Shown: in pieces, positions 40,101 through 46,471 of the stretch | Layout of the letters: each line of letters opens with the position of its first letter | Position numbering within the stretch: the stretch's first letter is position 1 | Source: Paragonimus skrjabini miyazakii | Taxonomy: Eukaryota > Platyhelminthes > Trematoda > Plagiorchiida > Troglotrematidae | Direction of reading: 5' to 3' | Assembly (NCBI GenBank): GCA_014338405.1 | Contig: JTDE01000304.1 | Coordinates: forward strand, 225,448 to 289,447 | Length of the DNA: 64,000 nucleotides | Made by a program: the position numbers and the translations under genes | Notes under the pieces: generated by a model | Seen by the model: only the letters and a program-made list of their open reading frames with translations | The model's database searches: none | What the model was told of the DNA's origin: nothing

Positions 40101-42228
40101 TTCCAAAGTGTGACCACTGTGGTAAGTGACTGAGAAGATAGAATCACCAGATATTCTGAAGCAAAGTTGATGGTTTTTGACTCAGCGATAGCCAATATGT
40201 CATCTTTATCCTCAGGATGACCCGGATGGTCGCAGTTGATGTCAGACTGCATCACTTTTGTTGTCTGAACATGAGACGATGGTAGTCCATTCGGTTGTTA
40301 ACATCAAGCAGCATATGAAACTGTCCAAGTAACTAAGTTTCACTAATCATATTAAACTGTATGCTTCATAAACCATCAACAAATGTATAGTTTACAGCTC
40401 TGTTTAAAGAGATGATGAAAGTGCTTATCAACAAACGCATGATTGAAACTAAAAAACCAAAGATGGAATGGTTCAGTTTAATTAACTTTTGTGTATAAAC
40501 CCGTAAATAGGATTTCTTAGTCAAATTTATGTTACCGACGCCTTTGGACCGATTAATCAACTTTCAGAATAATATTGGGTTCACTTTGTATTAGTGCCTT
40601 GTTGTTGAGACGAGTCTATCAGAGTCGTTCGGTTAGCAGTTTTGATTGGCACAGTAAGCGACTTGGGCAGCACTTACAAACCGTTATAACTTAGACTTAA
40701 TTCGTCATTGTGCGCTTTGTTGAATCAGCCTCCAAGTGCCAGAATGCAAGATGATATAAATTTGTTAAACGTTTTCAAACAAACATCCAGTTCAACTGTT
40801 TGGTTCCAAAAATTCTATCAAGACAAAGGAATGAAATAGCTCTTACTTTGGTTTAGTTTGTACAGAAGCGAATTTCTAAATATCCTGATTGATGCAATAA
40901 TCAAGGATTACGATTTAACGCAGACGCCATTGAAATTTTACGCTTCCACTAGTTATGAGTAGCTGTTAGCCCATTCCCACCAGCGTTTGCAGATGAAGAC
41001 CCACAAAAGTGACATCAAACACTAGTTCCTAAGTATGTTCTGTTCAAATGACCTTTATTTGTAAGAACCACATTTTCTGTGTCGCTGCAGATCCCAATGT
41101 GGCTCGCTGTGATGGAACCATGTTCAACTGTGGATCAGGAAATCGCCGAATCCCGTTGGCTTACGTTTGTGACAAAGATCAAGATTGCCCGTACGGTGAG
41201 GATGAACGCAACTGTGGTAAGTTAACCGCTGGGATTCAGGTCATACCAAGTAATACTAGTTTAATCTTTCTGCACTAAAATGAGCTCAGTATACACATCT
41301 GAGTGCTAATGTCTTATGTGGTGTAACTTTATTCCGGGTGGAGAAATGTCACTGTCATCAAGTCATTCTTGACTCGTATGGTCACTTTAACTGTTCAATA
41401 CTCTTACCAAAACACTGAAAATGGGGTCATCATAGAGAGCTCCTGGACGTATTGCCTGCATGAGTGCATCCATGATATAATTTGCAGTTTCACAGCCCCG
41501 TTCTAGAAATTATTACAATTATAAAATTGTGTCACTTCGTGAAATGTAAGTCTGCTGTTGTTGACGTGCCATTATAACAACACTCTTTCTTGCATCTGCC
41601 ACACTTATTTCCAGTACAATTGCACTCATTTCCACAGTCGTGAGAATCATAGTGTAGTAAGGAGTTTGGTTTGTGCTGGTCAGAATATTCTAGACCGTTA
41701 AGCAGATAAAACGATAATCCGTGACCCGCAAACATGGACGTACTCTTCGAGTGTCTGTGAAACCCAAAAACTGAAAAGTGCTTACATCAGTTTAGTTTTT
41801 GCGTTTCATCTACTGTTTTTAACCTGTTGATAATGGCATGACGAAGACAATTAAGACTGAACGTATAGATACTTATGATTTGCTTGTGTAATTCACACAC
41901 ATCCTTAGCCGTCCCTACCATCCAAACCAGCGAAATTTACCGCTATCCTGTGCGTCAAGGTGGCCAAGTTGTTCTAACATGCCGCGTTTTCGGGTTGCCT
42001 GTTCCTCGCGTGATTTGGCGTTTCAATTGGGGATGCCTCCCAGATGAAGGTGGCCGATTCCGTGTGACAAGCACTGTGCAGAATTGTGATTCTCCTACGC
42101 CGGTTGTTTTGAGCACGTTAACCATACAAAACGTACGTCCTGGAGATGATGGGATCTATAACTGTGAGGCCCTAGCTGGAGCACATCGCGCAATGTCAAA
42201 TGATTATTTCGTGATGCTTGAGAGCTAG
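13121..42228 (+). CDS. HSPG2: Perlecan N-terminal-like secreted Ig/LDLa protein (12 coding exons)
   Basis: Joined exons: 13121-13184, 15791-16105, 16743-16939, 19458-19566, 20857-21153, 23952-24230, 24334-24645, 25945-26195, 28904-29060, 35530-35664, 41091-41216 and 41909-42228. All introns are GT..AG and all phases match (mostly 1-1), giving 2562 nt, or 853 residues plus TAG. The domains are a signal peptide, Ig1-Ig6, three LDLa modules (624-660, 663-704, 712-747) and Ig7. Ig followed by LDLa x3 followed by an Ig with a W-R-x-N-W-G core is the domain II layout of perlecan / UNC-52, a basement-membrane proteoglycan that anchors muscle and epithelia. The protein stops before any laminin IV, EGF or LG domain. 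No Ser-Gly glycosaminoglycan site with acidic flanks is evident; N-glycosylation sequons occur in Ig2, Ig3, Ig4 and Ig6. The start is chosen from the signal peptide and the TATA box. The family call is strong; whether this is the whole gene product or a short isoform is open. Confidence 0.85.
13185..15790 (+). other. Intron 1
   Basis: Donor GTAAGT, acceptor TTTACAG. It contains ORFs of 66-88 codons on both strands (13362-13601, 13793-14059, 14898-15205) with no recognisable domain. A 39-bp stretch near 15652-15690 resembles one at 49470-49508. Confidence 0.7.
15791..16105 (+). CDS. HSPG2: Exon 2: Ig domain 1
   Basis: 315 nt, phase 1-1, residues 22-126. A short acidic N-terminal stretch leads into an Ig fold with core Cys61, Trp73 and Cys107. 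The acceptor is TTTACAG and the donor GTCG|GTATGT. One symmetric exon carries the whole domain, as is usual for extracellular Ig modules. Confidence 0.85.
16106..16742 (+). other. Intron 2
   Basis: 637 bp. A 109-codon minus-strand ORF (16393-16722) fills much of it. Its MWNVRS start recalls RTE endonucleases but the rest does not, so it is not annotated as a gene. Confidence 0.65.
16743..16939 (+). CDS. HSPG2: Exon 3: first half of Ig domain 2
   Basis: 197 nt, residues 127-192, entering in phase 1 and leaving in phase 0. It carries Cys159 and Trp175 of the Ig core. An in-frame stop at 16727 and the only following AG (16741-16742) fix the acceptor. The donor is TTG|GTGCGT, weaker than the others but phase-compatible with exon 4. 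Confidence 0.75.
16940..19457 (+). other. Intron 3
   Basis: 2.5 kb. It holds a 123-codon plus-strand ORF (18215-18586) and overlapping ORFs at 18632-18935, none with a recognised domain. A stretch poor in G lies at about 19255-19440. Confidence 0.65.
19458..19566 (+). CDS. HSPG2: Exon 4: second half of Ig domain 2
   Basis: 109 nt, residues 193-228, phase 0 in and phase 1 out. It encodes DLGNYTCEATN, the classic D-x-G-x-Y-x-C end of an Ig fold (Tyr202, Cys204), with a sequon at N201. The acceptor is GCATACAG and the donor CAAG|GTAGGA. This is the only Ig domain besides Ig6 split by an intron. Confidence 0.8.
19567..20856 (+). other. Intron 4
   Basis: 1.3 kb with no gene recognised. It contains an 18-bp perfect palindrome at 20241-20258. 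Confidence 0.7.
20857..21153 (+). CDS. HSPG2: Exon 5: Ig domain 3
   Basis: 297 nt, phase 1-1, residues 229-327. The Ig core is Cys253, Trp267 and DIGSYIC ending at Cys295, with an N-A-T sequon near the end. The acceptor is TTAACCAG and the donor ATCG|GTGAGT. Confidence 0.9.
21154..23951 (+). other. Intron 5
   Basis: 2.8 kb. It includes a (TGA)n microsatellite at 21972-21993 and, around 23045-23075, a short block similar to one at 55679-55710 in an RTE remnant. A 93-codon minus-strand ORF (22259-22540) is unassigned. Confidence 0.6.
21972..21993 (+). repeat. (TGA)n microsatellite
   Basis: About seven perfect TGA units. The sequence before it shows no RTE C-terminal motif, unlike the CAT array at 50195. 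Confidence 0.9.
23952..24230 (+). CDS. HSPG2: Exon 6: Ig domain 4
   Basis: 279 nt, phase 1-1, residues 328-420. The Ig core is Cys349 and Trp361, ending in GGTYEC, with an N-A-S sequon. The donor is CGAT|GTAAGT. The 5' border is the least certain of the gene: AG at 23950-23951 gives the right phase and domain length, but an AG before GGGTCAATCC a little downstream is also in phase. Confidence 0.8.
24334..24645 (+). CDS. HSPG2: Exon 7: Ig domain 5
   Basis: 312 nt, phase 1-1, residues 421-524. The Ig core is Cys444, Trp459 and DEGEYIC ending at Cys509. It follows a short 103-bp intron (acceptor CTTCAACAG). The donor is GTGC|GTAAGT. Confidence 0.9.
24646..25944 (+). other. Intron 7
   Basis: 1.3 kb, AT-rich, no gene or repeat recognised. 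Confidence 0.65.
25945..26195 (+). CDS. HSPG2: Exon 8: Ig domain 6, main part
   Basis: 251 nt, residues 525-608, phase 1 in and phase 0 out. An Ig-like module with Cys551 and Cys605 but without the usual core Trp: Phe and Arg occupy that area. It has an N-G-T sequon. The acceptor is CCACCTAG and the donor GAT|GTGAGT. The last beta strand is encoded at the start of exon 9. Confidence 0.8.
26196..28903 (+). other. Intron 8
   Basis: 2.7 kb, mostly AT-rich. The minus strand carries a 105-codon protein-like ORF at 27088-27405 that I could not assign. Confidence 0.6.
28904..29060 (+). CDS. HSPG2: Exon 9: end of Ig6 plus LDLa module 1
   Basis: 157 nt, residues 609-660, phase 0 in and phase 1 out. 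It begins with the final strand of Ig6 (VATATIIVES). It then encodes an LDL-receptor class A module with all six cysteines (624, 631, 636, 643, 649, 660) and the calcium-binding DCADRSDE. The acceptor is TTCTTTTAG and the donor TGTA|GTAAGT. Confidence 0.9.
30088..30263 (+). CDS. Candidate alternative exon 9b, unknown domain
   Basis: Open reading frame between the acceptor ATCTCCTCAG and a strong donor GTG|GTGAGT. It enters in phase 1, exactly the phase exon 9 leaves, and exits in phase 0. It encodes 59 residues of well-mixed composition (for example PFPERPLSLL, TITLSGGPMY). No domain is recognised. It could be an alternative tail of the perlecan-like protein or an exon of a nested gene. Confidence 0.35.
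30965..31066 (+). CDS. Candidate alternative terminal exon 9c
   Basis: Begins after TTTAAACAG in phase 0, matching the exit phase of 30088-30263. It encodes 33 residues (AILREGFDST, VLPPKRRIES) and a TGA. AATAAA occurs at 31382-31387 and 31424-31429. Joined to exon 9 this would give an isoform of about 752 residues lacking LDLa2, LDLa3 and Ig7. The pairing rests only on splice signals and phase. Confidence 0.35.
   Translation, partial: AILREGFDSTIVLPPKRRIESTLITKFFTSSYV
31421..31429. terminator. Overlapping convergent poly(A) signals
   Basis: AATAAA on plus (31424-31429) overlaps ATTAAA on minus (31426-31421). They lie downstream of the plus-strand stop at 31066 and of the minus-strand stop at 31550, as expected for two converging transcripts. 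Confidence 0.35.
31550..31755 (-). CDS. Candidate last exon of a nested antisense gene, unknown product
   Basis: After the minus-strand acceptor GTTTTACAG the frame is open for 67 codons to TAA. The sequence is strongly protein-like and rich in charged and aromatic residues (RKGDDFLKRLRRKCDFF, KWGEDVAKSTFSRVL). It enters in phase 1, matching the donor at 32131-32130. ATTAAA follows the stop by about 125 nt. No family recognised. Confidence 0.45.
32132..32290 (-). CDS. Candidate internal exon of the nested antisense gene
   Basis: Minus-strand frame open from about 32300 to the donor CAGA|GTAAAC at 32131-32130, which leaves in phase 1. The splice to 31755 makes AGC (Ser) and keeps the frame open. 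Residues include TVEKLSGLSILIRDQ. The upstream border is uncertain because several weak AGs lie at 32285-32303, all in the same phase. Confidence 0.35.
34968..35126 (-). CDS. Candidate 5' end of the nested antisense gene
   Basis: Minus-strand ATG at 35126 begins MDRLLIV. The donor GTCG|GTAAGC opens a 63-bp intron to acceptor TTTTCCCACAG at 35042. The next 74 nt (34968-35041) continue in frame to a strong donor GTT|GTGAGT in phase 0. A CATAAAAGGG motif lies about 165 bp upstream (35289-35299). The region is GC-richer than its surroundings. I could not trace the exons joining it to 32290, so it may belong to another transcript or be chance. Confidence 0.25.
35530..35664 (+). CDS. HSPG2: Exon 10: LDLa module 2 (five cysteines)
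   Basis: 135 nt, phase 1-1, residues 661-705. LDLa-like, with Cys663, 670, 689, 695 and 704 and a calcium-site CDGEDDC..FDE. The usual third cysteine is missing, and the loop there is longer (YYQNRAPIKKTYMIHW). The acceptor is GTTCACAG and the donor CCAG|GTACAT. Confidence 0.85.
35665..41090 (+). other. Intron 10
   Basis: 5.4 kb. It holds a CR1/L2-type retrotransposon copy (about 36130-37500) in the same orientation as the gene. The rest (37500-41090) is AT-rich. An unassigned 71-codon ORF with several Cys lies at 38248-38463, and no other repeat was recognised. Confidence 0.7.
36130..37500 (+). mobile_element. CR1/L2-type retrotransposon copy, 5'-truncated
   Basis: Starts within the reverse transcriptase. 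A 102-codon frame (36260-36568) carries FSKPFDCVGHSILLQK, GLDVRLLTWVEKY and NGQLSQWF, the palm region of CR1/L2/Jockey enzymes. After frameshifts come the ADD-like region, FLTLFACIICPHRTNM, DLALIEVVQRR and the C-terminal SCFTIR..NTLSYGVV block. It is an inverted relative of the element at 7.8-10.8 kb; the stretch 36720-36990 is identical to the reverse complement of 8281-8550. It carries internal stops, several shared with the other copy, so it is not functional. Confidence 0.85.
41091..41216 (+). CDS. HSPG2: Exon 11: LDLa module 3 (five cysteines)
   Basis: 126 nt, phase 1-1, residues 706-747. Cysteines at 712, 719, 732, 738 and 747 and a calcium-site CDKDQDCPYGEDE. As in module 2 the third cysteine is absent, replaced by Arg in GNRRIP. 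The acceptor is GTCGCTGCAG and the donor TGTG|GTAAGT. Confidence 0.88.
41532..41735 (-). CDS. Cys-rich antisense ORF in intron 11 (uncertain)
   Basis: Minus-strand frame of 67 codons ending in TGA. A cluster of seven Cys in 20 residues (CGNECNCTGNKCGRCKKECC) recalls the CxC and C-x2-C-K-K-x-C-C spacing of metallothioneins. A possible acceptor (GGTCTAG, about 41692) would start a shorter exon. No AATAAA or TATA was seen nearby, and it lies wholly within intron 11. It may be a real small exon or chance. Confidence 0.2.
   Translation of the reverse strand: MFAGHGLSFYLLNGLEYSDQHKPNSLLHYDSHDCGNECNCTGNKCGRCKKECCYNGTSTTADLHFTK
41909..42228 (+). CDS. HSPG2: Exon 12: Ig domain 7 and stop codon
   Basis: Coding part 320 nt, residues 748-853. 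The Ig core is Cys772, Trp784 and DDGIYNC ending at Cys833. The WRFNWG segment matches the perlecan domain II Ig, and an extra pair, Cys790 and Cys807, may form a second disulfide. The frame ends VMLES then TAG (42226-42228). The exon itself continues 8 nt to donor ATCAG|GTGAGT at 42237. Confidence 0.88.
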
Positions 42229-42547
42229 AGGATCAGGTGAGTCTGACTGACAGAAGTGAATTTTCATTCAAATAAGATAGTTCCTACTCAACGGCCAACA
42301 TGGCAAACTTATATTGCGAGTGAGAATACGCTTGATCCATAACTATCTTGCAGCTAGCGGTTATTGATCACATGCAGGTTTGCATACATAGGTTTGCAAA
42401 GTGAGATTTCTGCTACTGATTAGTCATTCAGTAGTGTAAATCACAAAGCAACAACACCAGTTTGATATCAAAATCAGCTAGCTTGACTGGTCAGCAAAAG
42501 TGCACAGAAGAGGTAACTACTGAATCCTTTTTCTTAATACCTTTCAG

Positions 42548-43395
42548 AATTCGGAAATACAACGTGCAACTCCTGCGGGAACTCCACGCCACTAGTACTA
42601 CAGTGAAACAACACTGAAAGCTGCCTTCTGTTATTCTTCTAACGTATTATCATGAAACTATATAAATGAGTGTTGGTTTGGATGAAAATTTTACTTTGTA
42701 CTCGGTGGATCGTATGGTGTTGGTTATTCATCCAAACTTACAACAGATCAATGCTTCACTATCTCTGATCTGCCCAGAATCCAGTCACTTTTAATATGTG
42801 CGTGTTGGCTTCCAATATAATTTTACCGACTGTTCCATGAAAAAACATTGTTCGCTTGAAGATTGAATCACGTGAACGCACGTTAGCACGTATTCGATCG
42901 CATTGCTTCCTGTTCGCTATTTGTTCACTTGGCTGCACAAATTGTCTTCTTTGAAATTTTCTTTAATTTTGAGCGAATTATTTACCTTATGTATGTGTAT
43001 GTGCACAGCACCTATTCATGTGAAGTCAACGGCAAGTGACACAATCCAAATTGCTTGAACATCTCTAAACGACAGCACCCATACCTGTAAACTGTATACC
43101 TATCCATTCACCGAATGGAAGCCACACATGGGGTTAGCTACTTTTCTCAATAATTATTTGTTCTATTTTATTGAGTTCTATGTGTTTACCTTGATATGTT
43201 TGCAAACGAATAGATAGAACATTATATGTTTTTGAAAAAGCTTCTATTTTTCTTTCCACAATTCGTAAATAATAAAACATGCAGAAGATTCTTTTCTGCC
43301 ATTTACATAAAATTGTTTATAACCATATATGTGTGAAGTGTACAAGGGAGTCAGAACAAGTCAAATAAAACAATAAATATCACAGGCATGCAGCT
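42548..43395 (+). other. HSPG2: 3'UTR exon of the perlecan-like gene
   Basis: Begins after a good acceptor (ACCTTTCAG) that pairs with the donor at 42237, giving a 311-bp intron in the 3'UTR. The stop is only 8 nt before the junction, too close to trigger nonsense-mediated decay by the usual 50-nt rule. The end is set by the poly(A) signals. Confidence 0.55.
43271..43377 (+). terminator. Poly(A) signals
   Basis: AATAAA at 43271-43276, 43364-43369 and 43372-43377. Any of them could end the perlecan-like transcript. Confidence 0.6.
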
Positions 43396-43557
43396 AATCA
43401 CAGCTTATTTGGAGAATATAAGAGTGATGATGAATACAGAAGAGCAGCGCATTTACTCTTTGAACTTCTACAACAGTTGGACAGACTACTCATGAGGGCT
43501 AGTGAGTAGGTATTGTAAACCAGAAAAATGTATCAAAGGAATACACATTTGTCAAAA

Positions 43558-43594
43558 GACACGTATCAGCTGACGTTATCAGCTGATACGTGTC
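43558..43594. repeat. Perfect 16-bp hairpin, 5-nt loop
   Basis: GACACGTATCAGCTGA at 43558-43573 is followed by loop CGTTA and its exact complement at 43579-43594. It sits about 180 bp after the last poly(A) signal. A stem this perfect is very unlikely by chance. Confidence 0.95.
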
Positions 43595-43599
43595 CAGAC

Positions 43600-44121
43600 A
43601 TAAACAGATGTGTGAGAAACCATTGATAAATGTTCCATCTACCCTTCAAATTATGGCATCTTAAATAAACAAACGAGGGTGTACCATTTTTGGACTACGA
43701 TATTTGACTCATCAATAACGGCAGGGACAGGAAAGCGAAACAAATCAATGAGACTGGAATCATCATCACTAAAATATTTTCGACGCAACATAAAACCAGA
43801 ATTCATCGTCTCTCCGTCTTATATCGCCCGCTGAAAATTATGTTATTATCAGTGAGGTCATCTGAAAGACAAATTTGGTTAGATCGGCAACCTCCGGAAA
43901 CAGCTCAATAGTAACAATTGCAAATGAAAATCGTCCACGTATGTTAACAAAGGTCGTCACGTCAGGTCACTCTACGGGCTACGTATATCAGGGAGATGTG
44001 GTGGGTAAACGGGCAATCACTCATTGCCCTCATAGTCACCGCTGCAAGCTGCTTCGTAAAAATGTGGGAGCCAGTGTGTTAAAATGACAACCATTCTGCG
44101 TTCACTGTCGATCTGATATAC
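43600..44121. other. Intergenic DNA
   Basis: About 500 bp between the hairpin and the left arm of the long inverted repeat. Only an unassigned 70-codon ORF (43875-44087) was noted. Confidence 0.5.
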
Positions 44122-44494
44122 CGTATGTACCAAGCTACAAAATCCGCAGCCCGAATCAATCGGCTCACCCATAGTTCAGGTACTTGAGACACGCCTGAAT
44201 ATTTGCATATTTGCATATTTTACATACTTTCCCTATCTTCACCGGACGTCAGACCAACGAACAGACTTGCTAACCAAGTCGGATGAGCGCACGAGCAAAA
44301 TACACAGCTGAAAATCGTCAGATTAGCTGGCTGTGAGTTGGAGGCGGTATATACACATTTTCCCATCGTCTTAATGCTTTGGTCTCCACGGTCTACGATC
44401 GATAACACCCAGCTGTTCAAGCATACGTTTCAGTGCATGAGAGGCAACACTGTAGTGTGAGCCAGTATGTGTCGGTGATTGCAAGTAGATCACG
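44122..44494 (+). repeat. Long inverted repeat, left arm
   Basis: About 373 bp, roughly 90% identical to the reverse complement of 46100-46471. Its minus strand has a 66-codon ORF starting MNSWVLSIVDRGDQS that is preserved in the other arm. It contains a short tandem of ATTTGCAT. It is probably the terminal repeat of a foldback-like DNA element. Confidence 0.85.
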
Positions 44495-46099
44495 TAAAAA
44501 TACGGTATTCCCCTAACAGATTATGCTTTCAATATAATCTGCTGCCAAACGTTGAATATTAAGAAACTGTGTTTATAGACAAAACGGATTTTCAAATTAC
44601 TTGAAGGTTAATCAAAAACTAACAATTCTTTATGAAATCTAGGGCACGTCATGCTGTGTTTTTTTGGTTCGTGGACTCTGATTTGACATTTTATAGACAT
44701 ACTGTCAAAGTGATATGCATCGTTTGCTATTTTTCGGTTTCATGGCCATGTTGTTGCACCTCGTTGTTCCACATCATATCAGCATGTCATATTTATCTAT
44801 TTTACCATGATGAAAGTAATTTGTTTTGTTATTGAGAAAAGCGTGGATAACTCGTTCAGAAATGTTGTCCATATCGAGCTGCTATGTCCTCTGGAAGCCT
44901 TAACTGTTCTGAAAAATGTTATGTGCAAACTGGACTGCACTAAATGTCAGGCCGGAACCAAATCACATTGGTGGACATCGACTAAAAAGATAATAAATCG
45001 TTTTACAGAACAATCACTAATTTTGAAACCATTTTCACACCTTACGGGTGAACCATACGTAGCAAGTGGATACCCTTTGCTCACAGATTGTATTGCGTTC
45101 CAAGATTGTAGATCATCTTTGTTCTTACCGTATTGGTGGACGTCCTCTGTGGAGTGTGTTCAAAGTAGTCCTAAACAAGAAAAGTCCTTGGAGTTCTATA
45201 TGCTAATTGTTGGGGCGCTTTGTCCACCGTAACCGATCCATTGTTGTCTAAGTGTTTCATCCAGACATTCTCATAAACATGGTATATAACGCAGTGCTGC
45301 GTCGTTCTGCTGAAAACAAACAGTCAAGTATTTACGGTTGCCCTTGTATGTTTGTCTGAAACTGATACGATAAGCTGTTGTAGTGGAACCTCCACGTATT
45401 TGCGATACTTGTATCTTTTCAGTATCTGGTGTACAGTTGACTGTGAAGTGTTTCAATCATTAAAAGACTAAAGGGTGCTGTTTTGGGAACCGTTTTTCAT
45501 AAGTCACAAGATATCCCTGGCAGAAAAATCATTTGTTTACGTGTTCTGTTGACGACTTCTTTGTACGCCATGAACACTGCGCGCTACAACAAACTCTTTC
45601 ATCAGCCTACGAACTGATTTACAGGTAAACAATCGTGTACCCATGTGCTTTGTATTGAACTCCCTAGTGTTCTACGTCACTTTTTCATCACATGCCACAT
45701 AATTAGAACCAGTTCAGTGCATAGTTCAATAGTAAGATGACCGTCCCGTCGTTATCTAAATCGCGTTCTAGGAGTGTGATCTGGTTCCAGCATAATAATT
45801 CTACTACTGCCTAGCAAACTGAACTGGAAAAAGTGTAATCCAACATAATTTAGAACAAGAAAAGTCGGGCAGAAGGACAGACAGACACACAGAACGAACT
45901 AGTCACCTCATGGTCCGCAAGTCCAACCTATCTTCAGTGGAATGGAAGTGTCGATTCTAGGCCATCATGATTCATTTAAACAGTTAGTTTTTGAAAAATA
46001 TTTAAACAGTTTGTAAATCTGTTCCGTTTATAGACACGGCTTCTTATTATACAACGTTTGGTGAAACATTACATTGGTAAGGAAACATATCTTTAATTG
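44495..46099. other. 1.6-kb spacer between the inverted arms
   Basis: Holds a 141-codon plus-strand ORF (44807-45232) and a 61-codon minus-strand ORF (45271-45456). Neither has a recognised transposase or host domain. Protein-like stretches occur on the minus strand around 45550-45690, in broken frames. Confidence 0.45.
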
Positions 46100-46471
46100 A
46101 TCTACTTGCAATCACTGAAATATACTGGCTCACACTACAGTGTTGCCTCTCATGCACTGAAACGTATGCTTGAACAGCTGGGTGTTATCGATCGTAGACC
46201 GTGGAGACCAAAGCATTAAGACGATGGGAAAATGTGTATATACCGCCTCCAACTCACAGCCAGCTAATCTGACGATTTTCAGCTGTGTATTTTGCTCGTG
46301 CGCTCATCCGACTCGGTTAGCAAGCCTGTTCGTTCCTCTGACGTCCGGTGAAGATAGGGAAAGTATGGAAAATACGGAAACATACAAATATCCAGACGTG
46401 TCTCACTTACCTGAACCATGAATGAGCCGACTGGTTTTCGGACTGCGGATTTTGTTGCTTGGTACACACTT
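46100..46471 (-). repeat. Long inverted repeat, right arm
   Basis: Reverse complement of the arm at 44122-44494. It carries the same ORF on the plus strand (46170-46421), extended to 83 codons. Similarity ends sharply near 46100 and 46471. Confidence 0.85.
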
